A stretch of DNA of 55,994 nt from Phascolarctobacterium sp. ET69 (lineage in GTDB: Bacteria; Bacillota; Negativicutes; Acidaminococcales; Acidaminococcaceae). Of the stretch, positions 32,397 to 38,695 are shown one piece after another. The position numbers were made by a program, and so were the translations under genes. Every line of letters starts with the position of its first letter. Within the stretch, counting starts at the first letter, position 1. The notes beneath the pieces were generated by a model. The model searched no databases. It worked only from the letters and a program-made list of their open reading frames with translations, and was not told where the DNA came from. The DNA is taken from assembly GCF_023336935.1 (NCBI RefSeq), contig NZ_JAMBLR010000008.1:1-55994 (forward strand). The letters are read 5' to 3'.

Positions 32397-34532
32397 TTAA
32401 AACTCCCAGCGGAAGCCGCCGTTAATTTGCCAAGTGTTATCAAAATCAGCACCGAAGGTACGTTCTACATCAGCCCAGAAGTAACTGTTTTTGCCCAAGC
32501 TAATATCCGCACCGATACCAACATCACACCAGGTTTCCTGCCCGTCATATTCTTTGTCGTAACGTCCGTCATTACCCGTCAGGCTAAAGCTCTTGTCGCC
32601 CGCAAATTCGTGCAGCAGGTCGGCCTTAATGTAAAAGTTATCGTGTTTGCCGTTGTCTTTTACATATTCGCGCCCAATGCGGAAACCGGCACGGCCGCTT
32701 AAGCTTGTTGCGCCGTCCTGGTCAACGTCAACTCCACTGTCGGATACATAGCTTGCACCGCCGACACGCGCCAGGTGAGCCTGAACCTGCGGCTCAAAAT
32801 ACCAGCCTGTGCCCATATCGTTTTTGCGTCCCCATTCGGCACTGATGCTGCCAAACCACTGGTGGTAATCGCCGCCAATATCTTCGTAACCACTGCTGAA
32901 AGCGCCGCTTACATCATAATCGCTGTTAATACGGCCGCCGCGCAGCACCAAATCACGGTAATGCCCTTTCTCGCCCAACCATGTATCGTACAGGCTTACG
33001 GCGTAACGCTCGTGTTCTCCTTCGCCGCTAATACCAATAATATTAGTATCAGCATCAGTGTAATCAATAGCAACGCCGCGGTAATGCTTGCCGTCCTTTT
33101 CGGTTACTTCATTATCAAAACCAAGCTGGAACATATCTCCGTTGGTTTCGTAAGTATCATCCCAGCCTGTTTTGCTGTGGCGGTAACGAACCCAAACGCC
33201 GTTATCGTTTTCAAGGTAACGTGCTTCACCCATGCGTTTGTTTAAGGTGTCAAGCTCCGTGCCTAAAGCATAACCTGCATACATTGCACCTTTGGCAGCT
33301 TCAAAGTTGGCATTGCCTTCGGCAGATTTACCGGTTAAACCAATGTACCAATCTTCGCCTGTGCTGCCTGTTTCACTGCCAACGCCATACTGATAGTTAT
33401 AAATGTTAGAAGCATTGCTGTATACAGCATTTGTACCCATAGTTGTGGTAAATGCCGTGTTGCCATCCTCTACATTGGCAAAATACAACTTATCACCAAT
33501 GTTCATTTTATCAAAATTTGCTTTAGAAGCATCAAAATCTAAAGTTTGAGTAGAACCAACTTCACTGTTTTCAATAAAAATATAGTCGCTGTTATCCGTT
33601 GCTTTTTTAGCTCCATTATTACTTAACCAATCAATATCAGTTTTAAAAATGCCGCCATTACCTTTTAAATTTTCAATAGTTACATCTTTATGATTTGCAG
33701 TCCGGTCATCCGAAAGTTTAACTTCATCAACCACATTGCCTTCTTCATCATAAACCTTTACTACTTCATTTTCATATTTATTTTGAATGTAAGCATCATC
33801 AAGTGCTACAATACCGCCATTTAATTCTAAATTTTCAATTTCTGGTATTTCATCATAAATCCATTCAGCACCATTATTAAGAGTTACATAGGCAGTACCT
33901 TGTTTATATTTAAAAATAAAAACTTTTAGTGTATCATTCACATCACCGTAAAAATAAGAATCTGTCGAATTGAATGTAACTCTAATTTCATTGTTTTTAG
34001 CTGAAGTATCGCTTGATACAAAATCAATGTTACCAATAATACGTACCCTGTCACCAGAAACTGTTATTCTATTACCATTTTTGGTACTTGCTGATAAAGC
34101 GGTACTTTTTTTCCTCACTAAACCATTTTTATAGCCAGAACCACCTAATGAAGCTATATATACATCATCACCAGTAATATTTACTTTCGTTCCATTAATT
34201 ACCTGCAAACCGTCATTATTTGCTATGTTCAATGTGGGGTCTTCACCATCAGGTGCATCAACTGTATTAACAATATATACATTACCTGTAATAGTATGTT
34301 CCTTAGCATCATCAAAAATTATAGCAGCGGTAGTGTCATCTTTTTTATCCGAACCACTAACATTTATATTAATACCATTAATATCTATCTTATTCTTTTC
34401 ATAACCAAATGTATTTCCCCAACCATTAACATTACCATAAAATTCAATGTCAGCCGCCCACGCAGGCACAGCAATACTGCTTAACATCAACCCCAGCACA
34501 ATAGCCCTTTCCAAATTTTTACTACATTTCAT
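32397..34532 (-). CDS. Autotransporter adhesin-like protein (type V secretion)
   Basis: A 711-residue outer-membrane protein. Residues 1-26 form a signal peptide ending VPAWA. Residues about 27-420 form a passenger rich in beta-strand, Asn, Asp and Gly with no catalytic motif I recognise, so adhesion is the likely role. Residues about 440-711 form an autotransporter beta-barrel with GVWVRYRHSKTGWDDTY, FQLGFDNEV and AGFRIGREY, ending in GGFRWEF with a terminal aromatic residue as outer-membrane barrels require. The passenger-coding half is visibly more A/T-rich than the barrel half. The gene has its own promoter with a G8 tract in the spacer and a 5'-terminal hairpin. GGAAGGGG lies before the ATG. 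Confidence 0.88.
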   Translation of the reverse strand: MKCSKNLERAIVLGLMLSSIAVPAWAADIEFYGNVNGWGNTFGYEKNKIDINGININVSGSDKKDDTTAAIIFDDAKEHTITGNVYIVNTVDAPDGEDPTLNIANNDGLQVINGTKVNITGDDVYIASLGGSGYKNGLVRKKSTALSASTKNGNRITVSGDRVRIIGNIDFVSSDTSAKNNEIRVTFNSTDSYFYGDVNDTLKVFIFKYKQGTAYVTLNNGAEWIYDEIPEIENLELNGGIVALDDAYIQNKYENEVVKVYDEEGNVVDEVKLSDDRTANHKDVTIENLKGNGGIFKTDIDWLSNNGAKKATDNSDYIFIENSEVGSTQTLDFDASKANFDKMNIGDKLYFANVEDGNTAFTTTMGTNAVYSNASNIYNYQYGVGSETGSTGEDWYIGLTGKSAEGNANFEAAKGAMYAGYALGTELDTLNKRMGEARYLENDNGVWVRYRHSKTGWDDTYETNGDMFQLGFDNEVTEKDGKHYRGVAIDYTDADTNIIGISGEGEHERYAVSLYDTWLGEKGHYRDLVLRGGRINSDYDVSGAFSSGYEDIGGDYHQWFGSISAEWGRKNDMGTGWYFEPQVQAHLARVGGASYVSDSGVDVDQDGATSLSGRAGFRIGREYVKDNGKHDNFYIKADLLHEFAGDKSFSLTGNDGRYDKEYDGQETWCDVGIGADISLGKNSYFWADVERTFGADFDNTWQINGGFRWEF

Positions 34533-34561
34533 TTACATTACCCCTTCCGCATTTTTATTAT

Positions 34562-34620
34562 TGCATATAACCTTTTCTTTATTATTCCGTAACACAAATT
34601 TTACTTTGATGTTATATGCA
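34562..34620 (-). promoter_or_regulatory. 5'-terminal hairpin of the autotransporter mRNA
   Basis: Perfect 10-base arms TGCATATAAC (34562-34571) and GTTATATGCA (34611-34620) enclose 39 bases. The outer arm begins at the predicted start of transcription, so the mRNA would begin with a stem. This may stabilise the message or host a regulator. The ribosome site lies outside the stem. Confidence 0.55.
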
Positions 34621-34625
34621 GTAAT

Positions 34626-34654
34626 ATTATACCAAACCATCTCCCCCCCCGCAA
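34626..34654 (-). promoter_or_regulatory. Autotransporter promoter with G8 tract in the spacer
   Basis: TATAAT (34626-34631) on the minus strand is preceded at 17 bases by TTGCGG (34649-34654). A run of eight G (C on the plus strand, 34643-34650) forms the end of the -35 word and the start of the spacer. A change in run length would shift the -35/-10 distance, as in phase-variable porin and adhesin promoters. Confidence 0.6.
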
Positions 34655-34830
34655 GCAAAAGTTCGCATAGCGAACTTTACTTTTGGGTGGGCAATGCCCA
34701 CGGCGGCGTAACTGCCCCGACCGCTGCCCGGGGCATGTTCCGCCTTGCATGCGCTTTCTGTTACTTTTTGTTAATAACGCCGCAAATTAAAATTTGCGAG
34801 CCGCCCGCCGCTCCGCCAATAAAAAACTGA
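34651..34830. repeat. G/C-rich element with four palindromes
   Basis: A non-coding block with stacked inverted repeats: GTTCGC/GCGAAC (34661-34675), GTGGGC/GCCCAC (34687-34701), TGCCCC/GGGGCA (34713-34735) and CGCAAATT/AATTTGCG (34781-34798). Its composition differs from the A/T-rich surroundings. It looks like an interspersed palindromic element; only one copy is in this window. Together with the second toxin-antitoxin locus it fills the 844 bases between the autotransporter and desulfoferrodoxin genes. Confidence 0.5.
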
Positions 34831-34932
34831 CAAGGTAAACTTTTTTGCAAAACCGGCTATTAGTTATATGCAGCGCTCAACAAAAAACACCAACAGCATA
34901 CTTTGTGCCATTGATGTTTTTAACTGCTGTAT

Positions 34933-34960
34933 TTGACTTTATCTTTTAATTTGCTATAAT
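34933..34960 (+). promoter_or_regulatory. Promoter of antisense RNA 2
   Basis: TTGACT (34933-34938), 16-base spacer, TATAAT (34955-34960); same arrangement as in locus 1. Confidence 0.8.
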
Positions 34961-34966
34961 AATTAT

Positions 34967-35000
34967 AGAAAAACAAATGGCTGCCGATAGACGGTCAGCC
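34967..35000 (-). terminator. Terminator of toxin 2 mRNA
   Basis: The same hairpin as in locus 1 (34979-35000) with the T-rich tail on the minus strand. Confidence 0.78.
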
Positions 35001-35076
35001 CAACAAAATGATATTGTTATTTAAGTAACAACCGTCAAAGTTTTGTCAGGACTCATGGCGGTTGTTACTGTTTTTT
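34967..35076 (+). ncRNA. Antisense RNA antitoxin, locus 2
   Basis: A predicted RNA of about 110 bases ending in a terminator with a perfect 10-base stem (AGTAACAACC at 35024-35033, GGTTGTTACT at 35060-35069) and six T (35071-35076). It overlaps the last codons and the 3' UTR of toxin 2. The first about 34 bases match antisense RNA 1, but the rest up to the terminator stem is different, so the two antitoxins should not pair fully with each other's target. Confidence 0.72.
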
Positions 35077-35160
35077 AGCGTAGTCTTTTCCGAGGGCATA
35101 GCCAAGGGAAAACACTGTTATTGTGTAACCAATAATGGTTAAAATATCAATAACTTCCAT
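35065..35160 (-). CDS. Small hydrophobic toxin-like peptide, locus 2
   Basis: A 31-residue peptide identical to that at 31687-31782 except for Tyr27-Ala28 in place of Leu27-Ser28. It has the same membrane-spanning stretch, the same GGAGGAGGGG ribosome site and the same leader with one base change. The antisense terminator T-run coincides with the codons for Lys29-Lys30. The function as a type I toxin is inferred. Confidence 0.75.
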   Translation of the reverse strand: MEVIDILTIIGYTITVFSLGYALGKDYAKKQ

Positions 35161-35267
35161 ACTATCCCCTCCTCCATAGTATTTCCGCGTACGGATTTCT
35201 ATATCAACAGAGGGTCACAGTCCCTCCAGGGAGGGCTAACCGCCTACCGTTATGGCAGCACATTTGC
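35161..35267 (-). promoter_or_regulatory. Toxin 2 mRNA 5' leader
   Basis: Identical to the locus 1 leader except for one base in the loop between CCCTCC and GGAGGG. The same choice of helices around the ribosome site exists. Confidence 0.55.
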
Positions 35268-35273
35268 TTAGAT

Positions 35274-35302
35274 AGTTTAACAGAAAAATATAAAACTGTA
35301 AA
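35274..35302 (-). promoter_or_regulatory. Promoter of toxin 2
   Basis: TTTACA (35297-35302), 17-base spacer, TAAACT (35274-35279) on the minus strand. Confidence 0.7.
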
Positions 35303-35313
35303 GATATTTTTAC

Positions 35314-35360
35314 TTTATAAGTTAAAACCCGGAGCCTACTTTTGAGCAAGCTCCGGGTTT
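35314..35360 (-). terminator. Terminator after desulfoferrodoxin gene
   Basis: AAACCCGGAGC and its complement (35325-35335 and 35350-35360) form an 11-base stem, followed on the minus strand by TTTTAACTT. Confidence 0.85.
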
Positions 35361-35376
35361 ATTTTACGCTGTTATA

Positions 35377-35760
35377 TTATTTTACTTCAGTTTTCCACAA
35401 GCCGTGCAGATTGCAGTATGCGTAAACGGCAACGGGTTTATCGCCGCCTGCAAAAGCAAATTCTGCTGACGGTTTGTCGCCCGGTTTCAGTGCTTTGCGC
35501 TGTCCGCCCTGTTCCGTTTCTACATAAATCCATTCAATATAATGCTCTGCAAGCATCGGGTGTTCAGCGCTGCCAACCTGTACTTTCAGCACGCCGCCTT
35601 CCATAGTGTAAACCGGCAGGTGTTTTTCCTGCGATGCTTCTACAGTGTTGGCGGTAAGTTCTGCCATCGGTTCGCCGCAGCAAATAATAGGTACGCCTGC
35701 ATTTTTAATCATGCCAACCATGTTGCCGCAATGTTTGCAAACATAAAATCTTTTTTCCAT
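35377..35760 (-). CDS. dfx: Desulfoferrodoxin (superoxide reductase)
   Basis: A 127-residue two-iron protein. The N-terminal desulforedoxin-like site has four cysteines (VCKHCG and ICCGEP). The C-terminal superoxide-reductase site has histidines in EKHLPV, EHPM and EHYIEW, and Cys and His in YAYCNLHGLW. It reduces superoxide to peroxide in anaerobes. The second ATG (35760) is chosen because AAGGAG lies nine bases ahead; the upstream ATG (35769) is fused to that site. Confidence 0.94.
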   Translation of the reverse strand: MEKRFYVCKHCGNMVGMIKNAGVPIICCGEPMAELTANTVEASQEKHLPVYTMEGGVLKVQVGSAEHPMLAEHYIEWIYVETEQGGQRKALKPGDKPSAEFAFAGGDKPVAVYAYCNLHGLWKTEVK

Positions 35761-35813
35761 TCTGTTCATCTCCTTAAATAACTTTTGTGTTTATTACAAA
35801 GCCCCTGCTTTGA

Positions 35814-36635
35814 TTAACCAAGTGCCACGTCCATTATCATCATTATGGTAAAGCCCACAATAAAGCCAATGGTAGATAAATCTGCGCTTTCATGCTCGCC
35901 CCCGCTTTGTGCTTCGGGTATCAGTTCCTCTACCACCACATAAAGCATGGCCCCAGCCGCAAATGCCAGTGCATACGGCAAAACGGGCGTCATTCCGGCA
36001 ACAGCCCACGCGCCAAGCACGCCTGCCATTGGTTCTACCACGCCGCTTGCCTGCCCGTACATAAAACTTTTAAAGCGGCTCATGCCTTCACGCCTCAGCG
36101 GAATGGATACCGCCGCGCCTTCCGGAAAGTTTTGCAGGCCTATGCCAAGCGCCACTGCCATAGCTGCAAGCAGGGATGTATGGTCGCCGCTTGCCGCCGC
36201 TGCGCCAAAGGCCACGCCAACTGCCAGCCCTTCCGGTATATTATGCAGCGTTATGCTGAACACCAAAAGAATACTGCGTTTTAAATGCGTCGGTATGCCC
36301 TCCGTCTGCCCTTCTTTGGCAAAGAAGTGGGCATGCGGCATAACGTGGTCTGCCAGGCACAAAAAGCCCGCGCCGCCGACAAAGCCGATAGCCGCTACCA
36401 GCCACGCCGGTATGGGCGCGCTCTGCGCCATTTCAATGGCAGGCTCCAAAAGCGACCAAAAGGAAGCCGCAACCATAATGCCTGCGGCAAAACCGAGCAT
36501 CATATTCAGCACGCGCTTGTTTATTTCTTTAAAAAAGAAAACCATGCCCGCACCAAGCGCCGTCATAAACCAGGTAAAACAGGTTGAAGCCAGCGCCAAA
36601 AGCACAGGGTCATTTATTTTAGCTAAAAATTCCAT
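35814..36635 (-). CDS. ZIP family metal transporter (ZupT-like)
   Basis: A 273-residue inner-membrane protein with about eight segments. The metal-binding helices carry TLHNIPEGLAVG and GLQNFPEGAAVS. It probably imports zinc or other divalent metals. A cytoplasmic loop has histidines (DHVMPHAHFF). It has its own promoter with TATAAT, and GAGAGG precedes the start. Confidence 0.88.
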   Translation of the reverse strand: MEFLAKINDPVLLALASTCFTWFMTALGAGMVFFFKEINKRVLNMMLGFAAGIMVAASFWSLLEPAIEMAQSAPIPAWLVAAIGFVGGAGFLCLADHVMPHAHFFAKEGQTEGIPTHLKRSILLVFSITLHNIPEGLAVGVAFGAAAASGDHTSLLAAMAVALGIGLQNFPEGAAVSIPLRREGMSRFKSFMYGQASGVVEPMAGVLGAWAVAGMTPVLPYALAFAAGAMLYVVVEELIPEAQSGGEHESADLSTIGFIVGFTIMMIMDVALG

Positions 36636-36660
36636 AGGTCACCTCTCTTGTCTTACTTTA

Positions 36661-36688
36661 ATTATATATCAAAAAATAATTTTTACAA
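36661..36688 (-). promoter_or_regulatory. Promoter of the ZIP transporter gene
   Basis: TTGTAA (36683-36688), 16-base spacer, TATAAT (36661-36666) on the minus strand. Confidence 0.65.
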
Positions 36689-36728
36689 TCTATTTCACCA
36701 AAAAATCATTATTTTATTTCCCGGGCAA

Positions 36729-36758
36729 CAGAAAAACGCCCCTAATGTTAGAGGCGTT
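36729..36758 (-). terminator. Terminator after flavodoxin gene
   Basis: AACGCCTCT and AGGGGCGTT pair around AACATT, then TTTCTG on the minus strand. Confidence 0.78.
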
Positions 36759-36822
36759 GTTTCTGCTTTATGGAGAAATGGATTTAACATAAACGGGGAG
36801 GGCCGCTTATGCAGAGAATAAG

Positions 36823-37245
36823 TTAAGCTTTGGCAAGCAGGCTGCCAATTTCTTTACATTCCTGTCTGGCAGCGTCATCAGGTTCGCCCATAGCAAGTAC
36901 GCCCGGATGCAGAAGTTCCGCACCATCGGCCTGTACTCTGGCTTCCCAGTCCTGCATGTAGCTGCCGCCCCATCCGTAAGAGCCGAACAGCACTACTTTT
37001 TTGCCTTTTAAATTATCTTCAACCATGGTAAAGAAGGGTTCAAATTCTGCTTCTTCCAATACTTCGGCGCCCATGGCACTGCAGCCAAAAGCAATTTTAT
37101 CATAAGCAGCTGCTTCGTCGGGAGTAATTTCACTTACGCTTTTAACAACGGCCTGTGCACCAGCTTCGGCAATGCCTTCGGCAACGGCTTCGGCCATCAT
37201 TTTTGTATTGCCGGTTCCGGACCAGTAAATTACAGCTATTTCCAT
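36823..37245 (-). CDS. Flavodoxin
   Basis: A 140-residue flavodoxin. The phosphate-binding loop for FMN is at the start (MEIAVIYWSGTGNTKMMAEA), and the second loop is VVLFGSYGWGGSYMQDWEAR. It is a small electron carrier that often replaces ferredoxin when iron is scarce. The ATG at 37245 has GGAGG at eight bases; longer readings run into the upstream gene. It follows the DUF3793 gene by 14 bases. Confidence 0.93.
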   Translation of the reverse strand: MEIAVIYWSGTGNTKMMAEAVAEGIAEAGAQAVVKSVSEITPDEAAAYDKIAFGCSAMGAEVLEEAEFEPFFTMVEDNLKGKKVVLFGSYGWGGSYMQDWEARVQADGAELLHPGVLAMGEPDDAARQECKEIGSLLAKA

Positions 37246-37259
37246 TAATAATACCTCCT

Positions 37260-37841
37260 TTATATGGCAGCGGCAGCAACTTTTAACGTTACGCCGTTCT
37301 GCAATGCCTGCATCAGTTTTTCGCGGCACAGCGTATATGCATCAAACATTTTTTGCGCACGTTCTGCGTTGCCGTAAACCTTCCAGTAACCGCAGCACTT
37401 AAAGTTGCGCCCTTTATAACGCTTAAAGCCTTCTATATCTTCCGGCGGATAGCCGAGAATGATGCCTATTTCATGCGGAAAGCTTTCTCCGCCCGCAATT
37501 TTTGCGGCAATTTGGTTTAAAAAATCCTGTACGCCGGTATCGGCAGCATAGCCAAAACGGGCAAGATAATTTTGAATTACCTTTTTTTGAAAAATCTTTT
37601 CGGTAAGTTCAGTATCATAAACCAAAATTAATATATGCGCACGACAGCGGCACAACAATTTAAAACGTGTATGGCTGTCTTTAAACTGTTTTTCATAATC
37701 TGCCAGTATTTCTTCTGCCTGCGGCATTACCCCAGCAGGGCAGCTGAACAAATTTGCCGGTTTAATTCCTGCAATAGCAGGAGCCGCATGGAAAGCAAAA
37801 AATTCATCAAGATTGTTAAAACCAAGAATGCTTTGTGCCAT
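37260..37841 (-). CDS. DUF3793 family protein
   Basis: A 193-residue protein. The stretch FPHEIGIILGYPPEDIEGF, the CCGYWKVYGN segment and an early HAAPAIAGIKPANLF are the conserved marks of DUF3793. It has six cysteines but no known catalytic motif. Members are often found next to flavodoxin genes, as here, and may relate to iron or heme. The ATG at 37841 is chosen with GGTGA ahead; upstream sequence is the structured leader. Function unknown. Confidence 0.82.
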   Translation of the reverse strand: MAQSILGFNNLDEFFAFHAAPAIAGIKPANLFSCPAGVMPQAEEILADYEKQFKDSHTRFKLLCRCRAHILILVYDTELTEKIFQKKVIQNYLARFGYAADTGVQDFLNQIAAKIAGGESFPHEIGIILGYPPEDIEGFKRYKGRNFKCCGYWKVYGNAERAQKMFDAYTLCREKLMQALQNGVTLKVAAAAI

Positions 37842-37863
37842 AATATCACCAAAAAGAAAGATT

Positions 37864-37957
37864 GCTAACCAAATATTCCTCAGGAGGGGCATTGGTCAAA
37901 GCGCAGTTATTTAAGCAGTAATCAAAAGAAGAAGGTTCTTCAGAATACTTGGTTAGC
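37864..37957 (-). promoter_or_regulatory. Structured leader of DUF3793-flavodoxin mRNA
   Basis: Arms GCTAACCAAATATTC (37864-37878) and GAATACTTGGTTAGC (37943-37957) form a 15-base-pair stem with one G-U pair, enclosing 64 bases that hold smaller stems (GAAGAA/TTCTTC). It lies between the promoter and the start codon of DUF3793 and does not match any riboswitch I can name. Confidence 0.55.
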
Positions 37958-37978
37958 TTAATCTAACTCACATTTAGA

Positions 37979-38007
37979 AGTATAACATAAAAAGCATTAG
38001 TTAGCAA
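37979..38007 (-). promoter_or_regulatory. Promoter of DUF3793-flavodoxin
   Basis: TTGCTA (38002-38007), 17-base spacer, TATACT (37979-37984) on the minus strand. The -35 lies inside the terminator of the preceding gene. GTTAG-N6-CTAAC just downstream (about 37952-37967) overlaps the start region and could be an operator. Confidence 0.55.
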
Positions 38008-38024
38008 CCCCTAACTAATGCTTT
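37985..38024 (-). terminator. Terminator after uracil-DNA glycosylase gene
   Basis: Perfect 14-base arms AAAGCATTAGTTAG (37991-38004) and complement (38011-38024), followed by TTTTTATG on the minus strand. Confidence 0.88.
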
Positions 38025-38050
38025 TGTGTAAAAATTTTTTTATTTTCTTT

Positions 38051-38695
38051 TTAACGTTTCTTAAACAGCTTAAACAGGTCTGTTTTTTCTTCACTCATAA
38101 ATTTATAATCCGGTACGGCTTCTTCTGCTTTTTTGCGAGCCGCCTCCAAATCATAAAAAACTTCCCATTTGGCATGGTTCAGTACATGCGGGTCTGCAAG
38201 GCGCAGAAGATACGCCGGATGATATGTTGCAATGCAGTCGTAACCCTGGCGCGTTTTAAACCATTTGCCGCGGTCACGGGTTATGCGCATATCCGGGCTG
38301 CCCAAATAATGCAGCGCTACGCTGCCCAGCGCCACAATTACTTGCGGCTGCAAAATTTCCAGTTCTTTTTCCAGCCAGCGCTGCGCGCAAAAATCGGCTT
38401 CAGCAATATTAGGCGTACGGTTTCCTTTAGGGCGGCATTTTACTATATTGGTTGTAATTACTCTGTCCCTTGTCATTTTGGTTGCCCACAAAGCTTTGTC
38501 CAAAAGCTGTCCGGAAGGGCCAATCAGCGGGCAGCCATAATCATCCTCGACCCCGCCGGGTCCTTCTCCTACAAATACTATCGGTGTTTCGGCGCAGCCA
38601 AACCAGCCGACAGGGCCTTTGGCAAATTCGCACAGTTTACATTCCCTGCATTTTGCCAGCTGCTGTTCAAGTTCCTGCAATGCTTCTTCTTTCAA
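38051..38695 (-). CDS. Family 4 uracil-DNA glycosylase (iron-sulfur type)
   Basis: A 214-residue DNA repair enzyme that removes uracil from DNA. Cluster-binding cysteines are in CRECKLCEFA near residue 16, with later ones in VKCRP and CAQRW. The active-site motif is VGEGPGGVEDDYGCPLIGPSG, and HPAYLLR is the C-terminal motif. The start is TTG (38693-38695) with GGGAGAGG seven bases ahead, overlapping the lipase stop. The extra C-terminal basic stretch is common. Confidence 0.9.
   Translation of the reverse strand: MKEEALQELEQQLAKCRECKLCEFAKGPVGWFGCAETPIVFVGEGPGGVEDDYGCPLIGPSGQLLDKALWATKMTRDRVITTNIVKCRPKGNRTPNIAEADFCAQRWLEKELEILQPQVIVALGSVALHYLGSPDMRITRDRGKWFKTRQGYDCIATYHPAYLLRLADPHVLNHAKWEVFYDLEAARKKAEEAVPDYKFMSEEKTDLFKLFKKR

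Noticed and set aside
34447-34830. Open frame of 127 codons on the plus strand through the palindromic element
   Set aside because: It starts antisense in the autotransporter signal peptide and crosses its promoter and four palindromes; no family and no ribosome site.
31556-35306. Paired repeats as ends of an insertion sequence or prophage
   Set aside because: No transposase, integrase or terminal inverted repeats; the repeats are complete functional toxin-antitoxin loci in direct orientation.
37246-37329. N-terminal extension of flavodoxin
   Set aside because: It overlaps the end of the DUF3793 gene, while GGAGG and the family start point to 37245.
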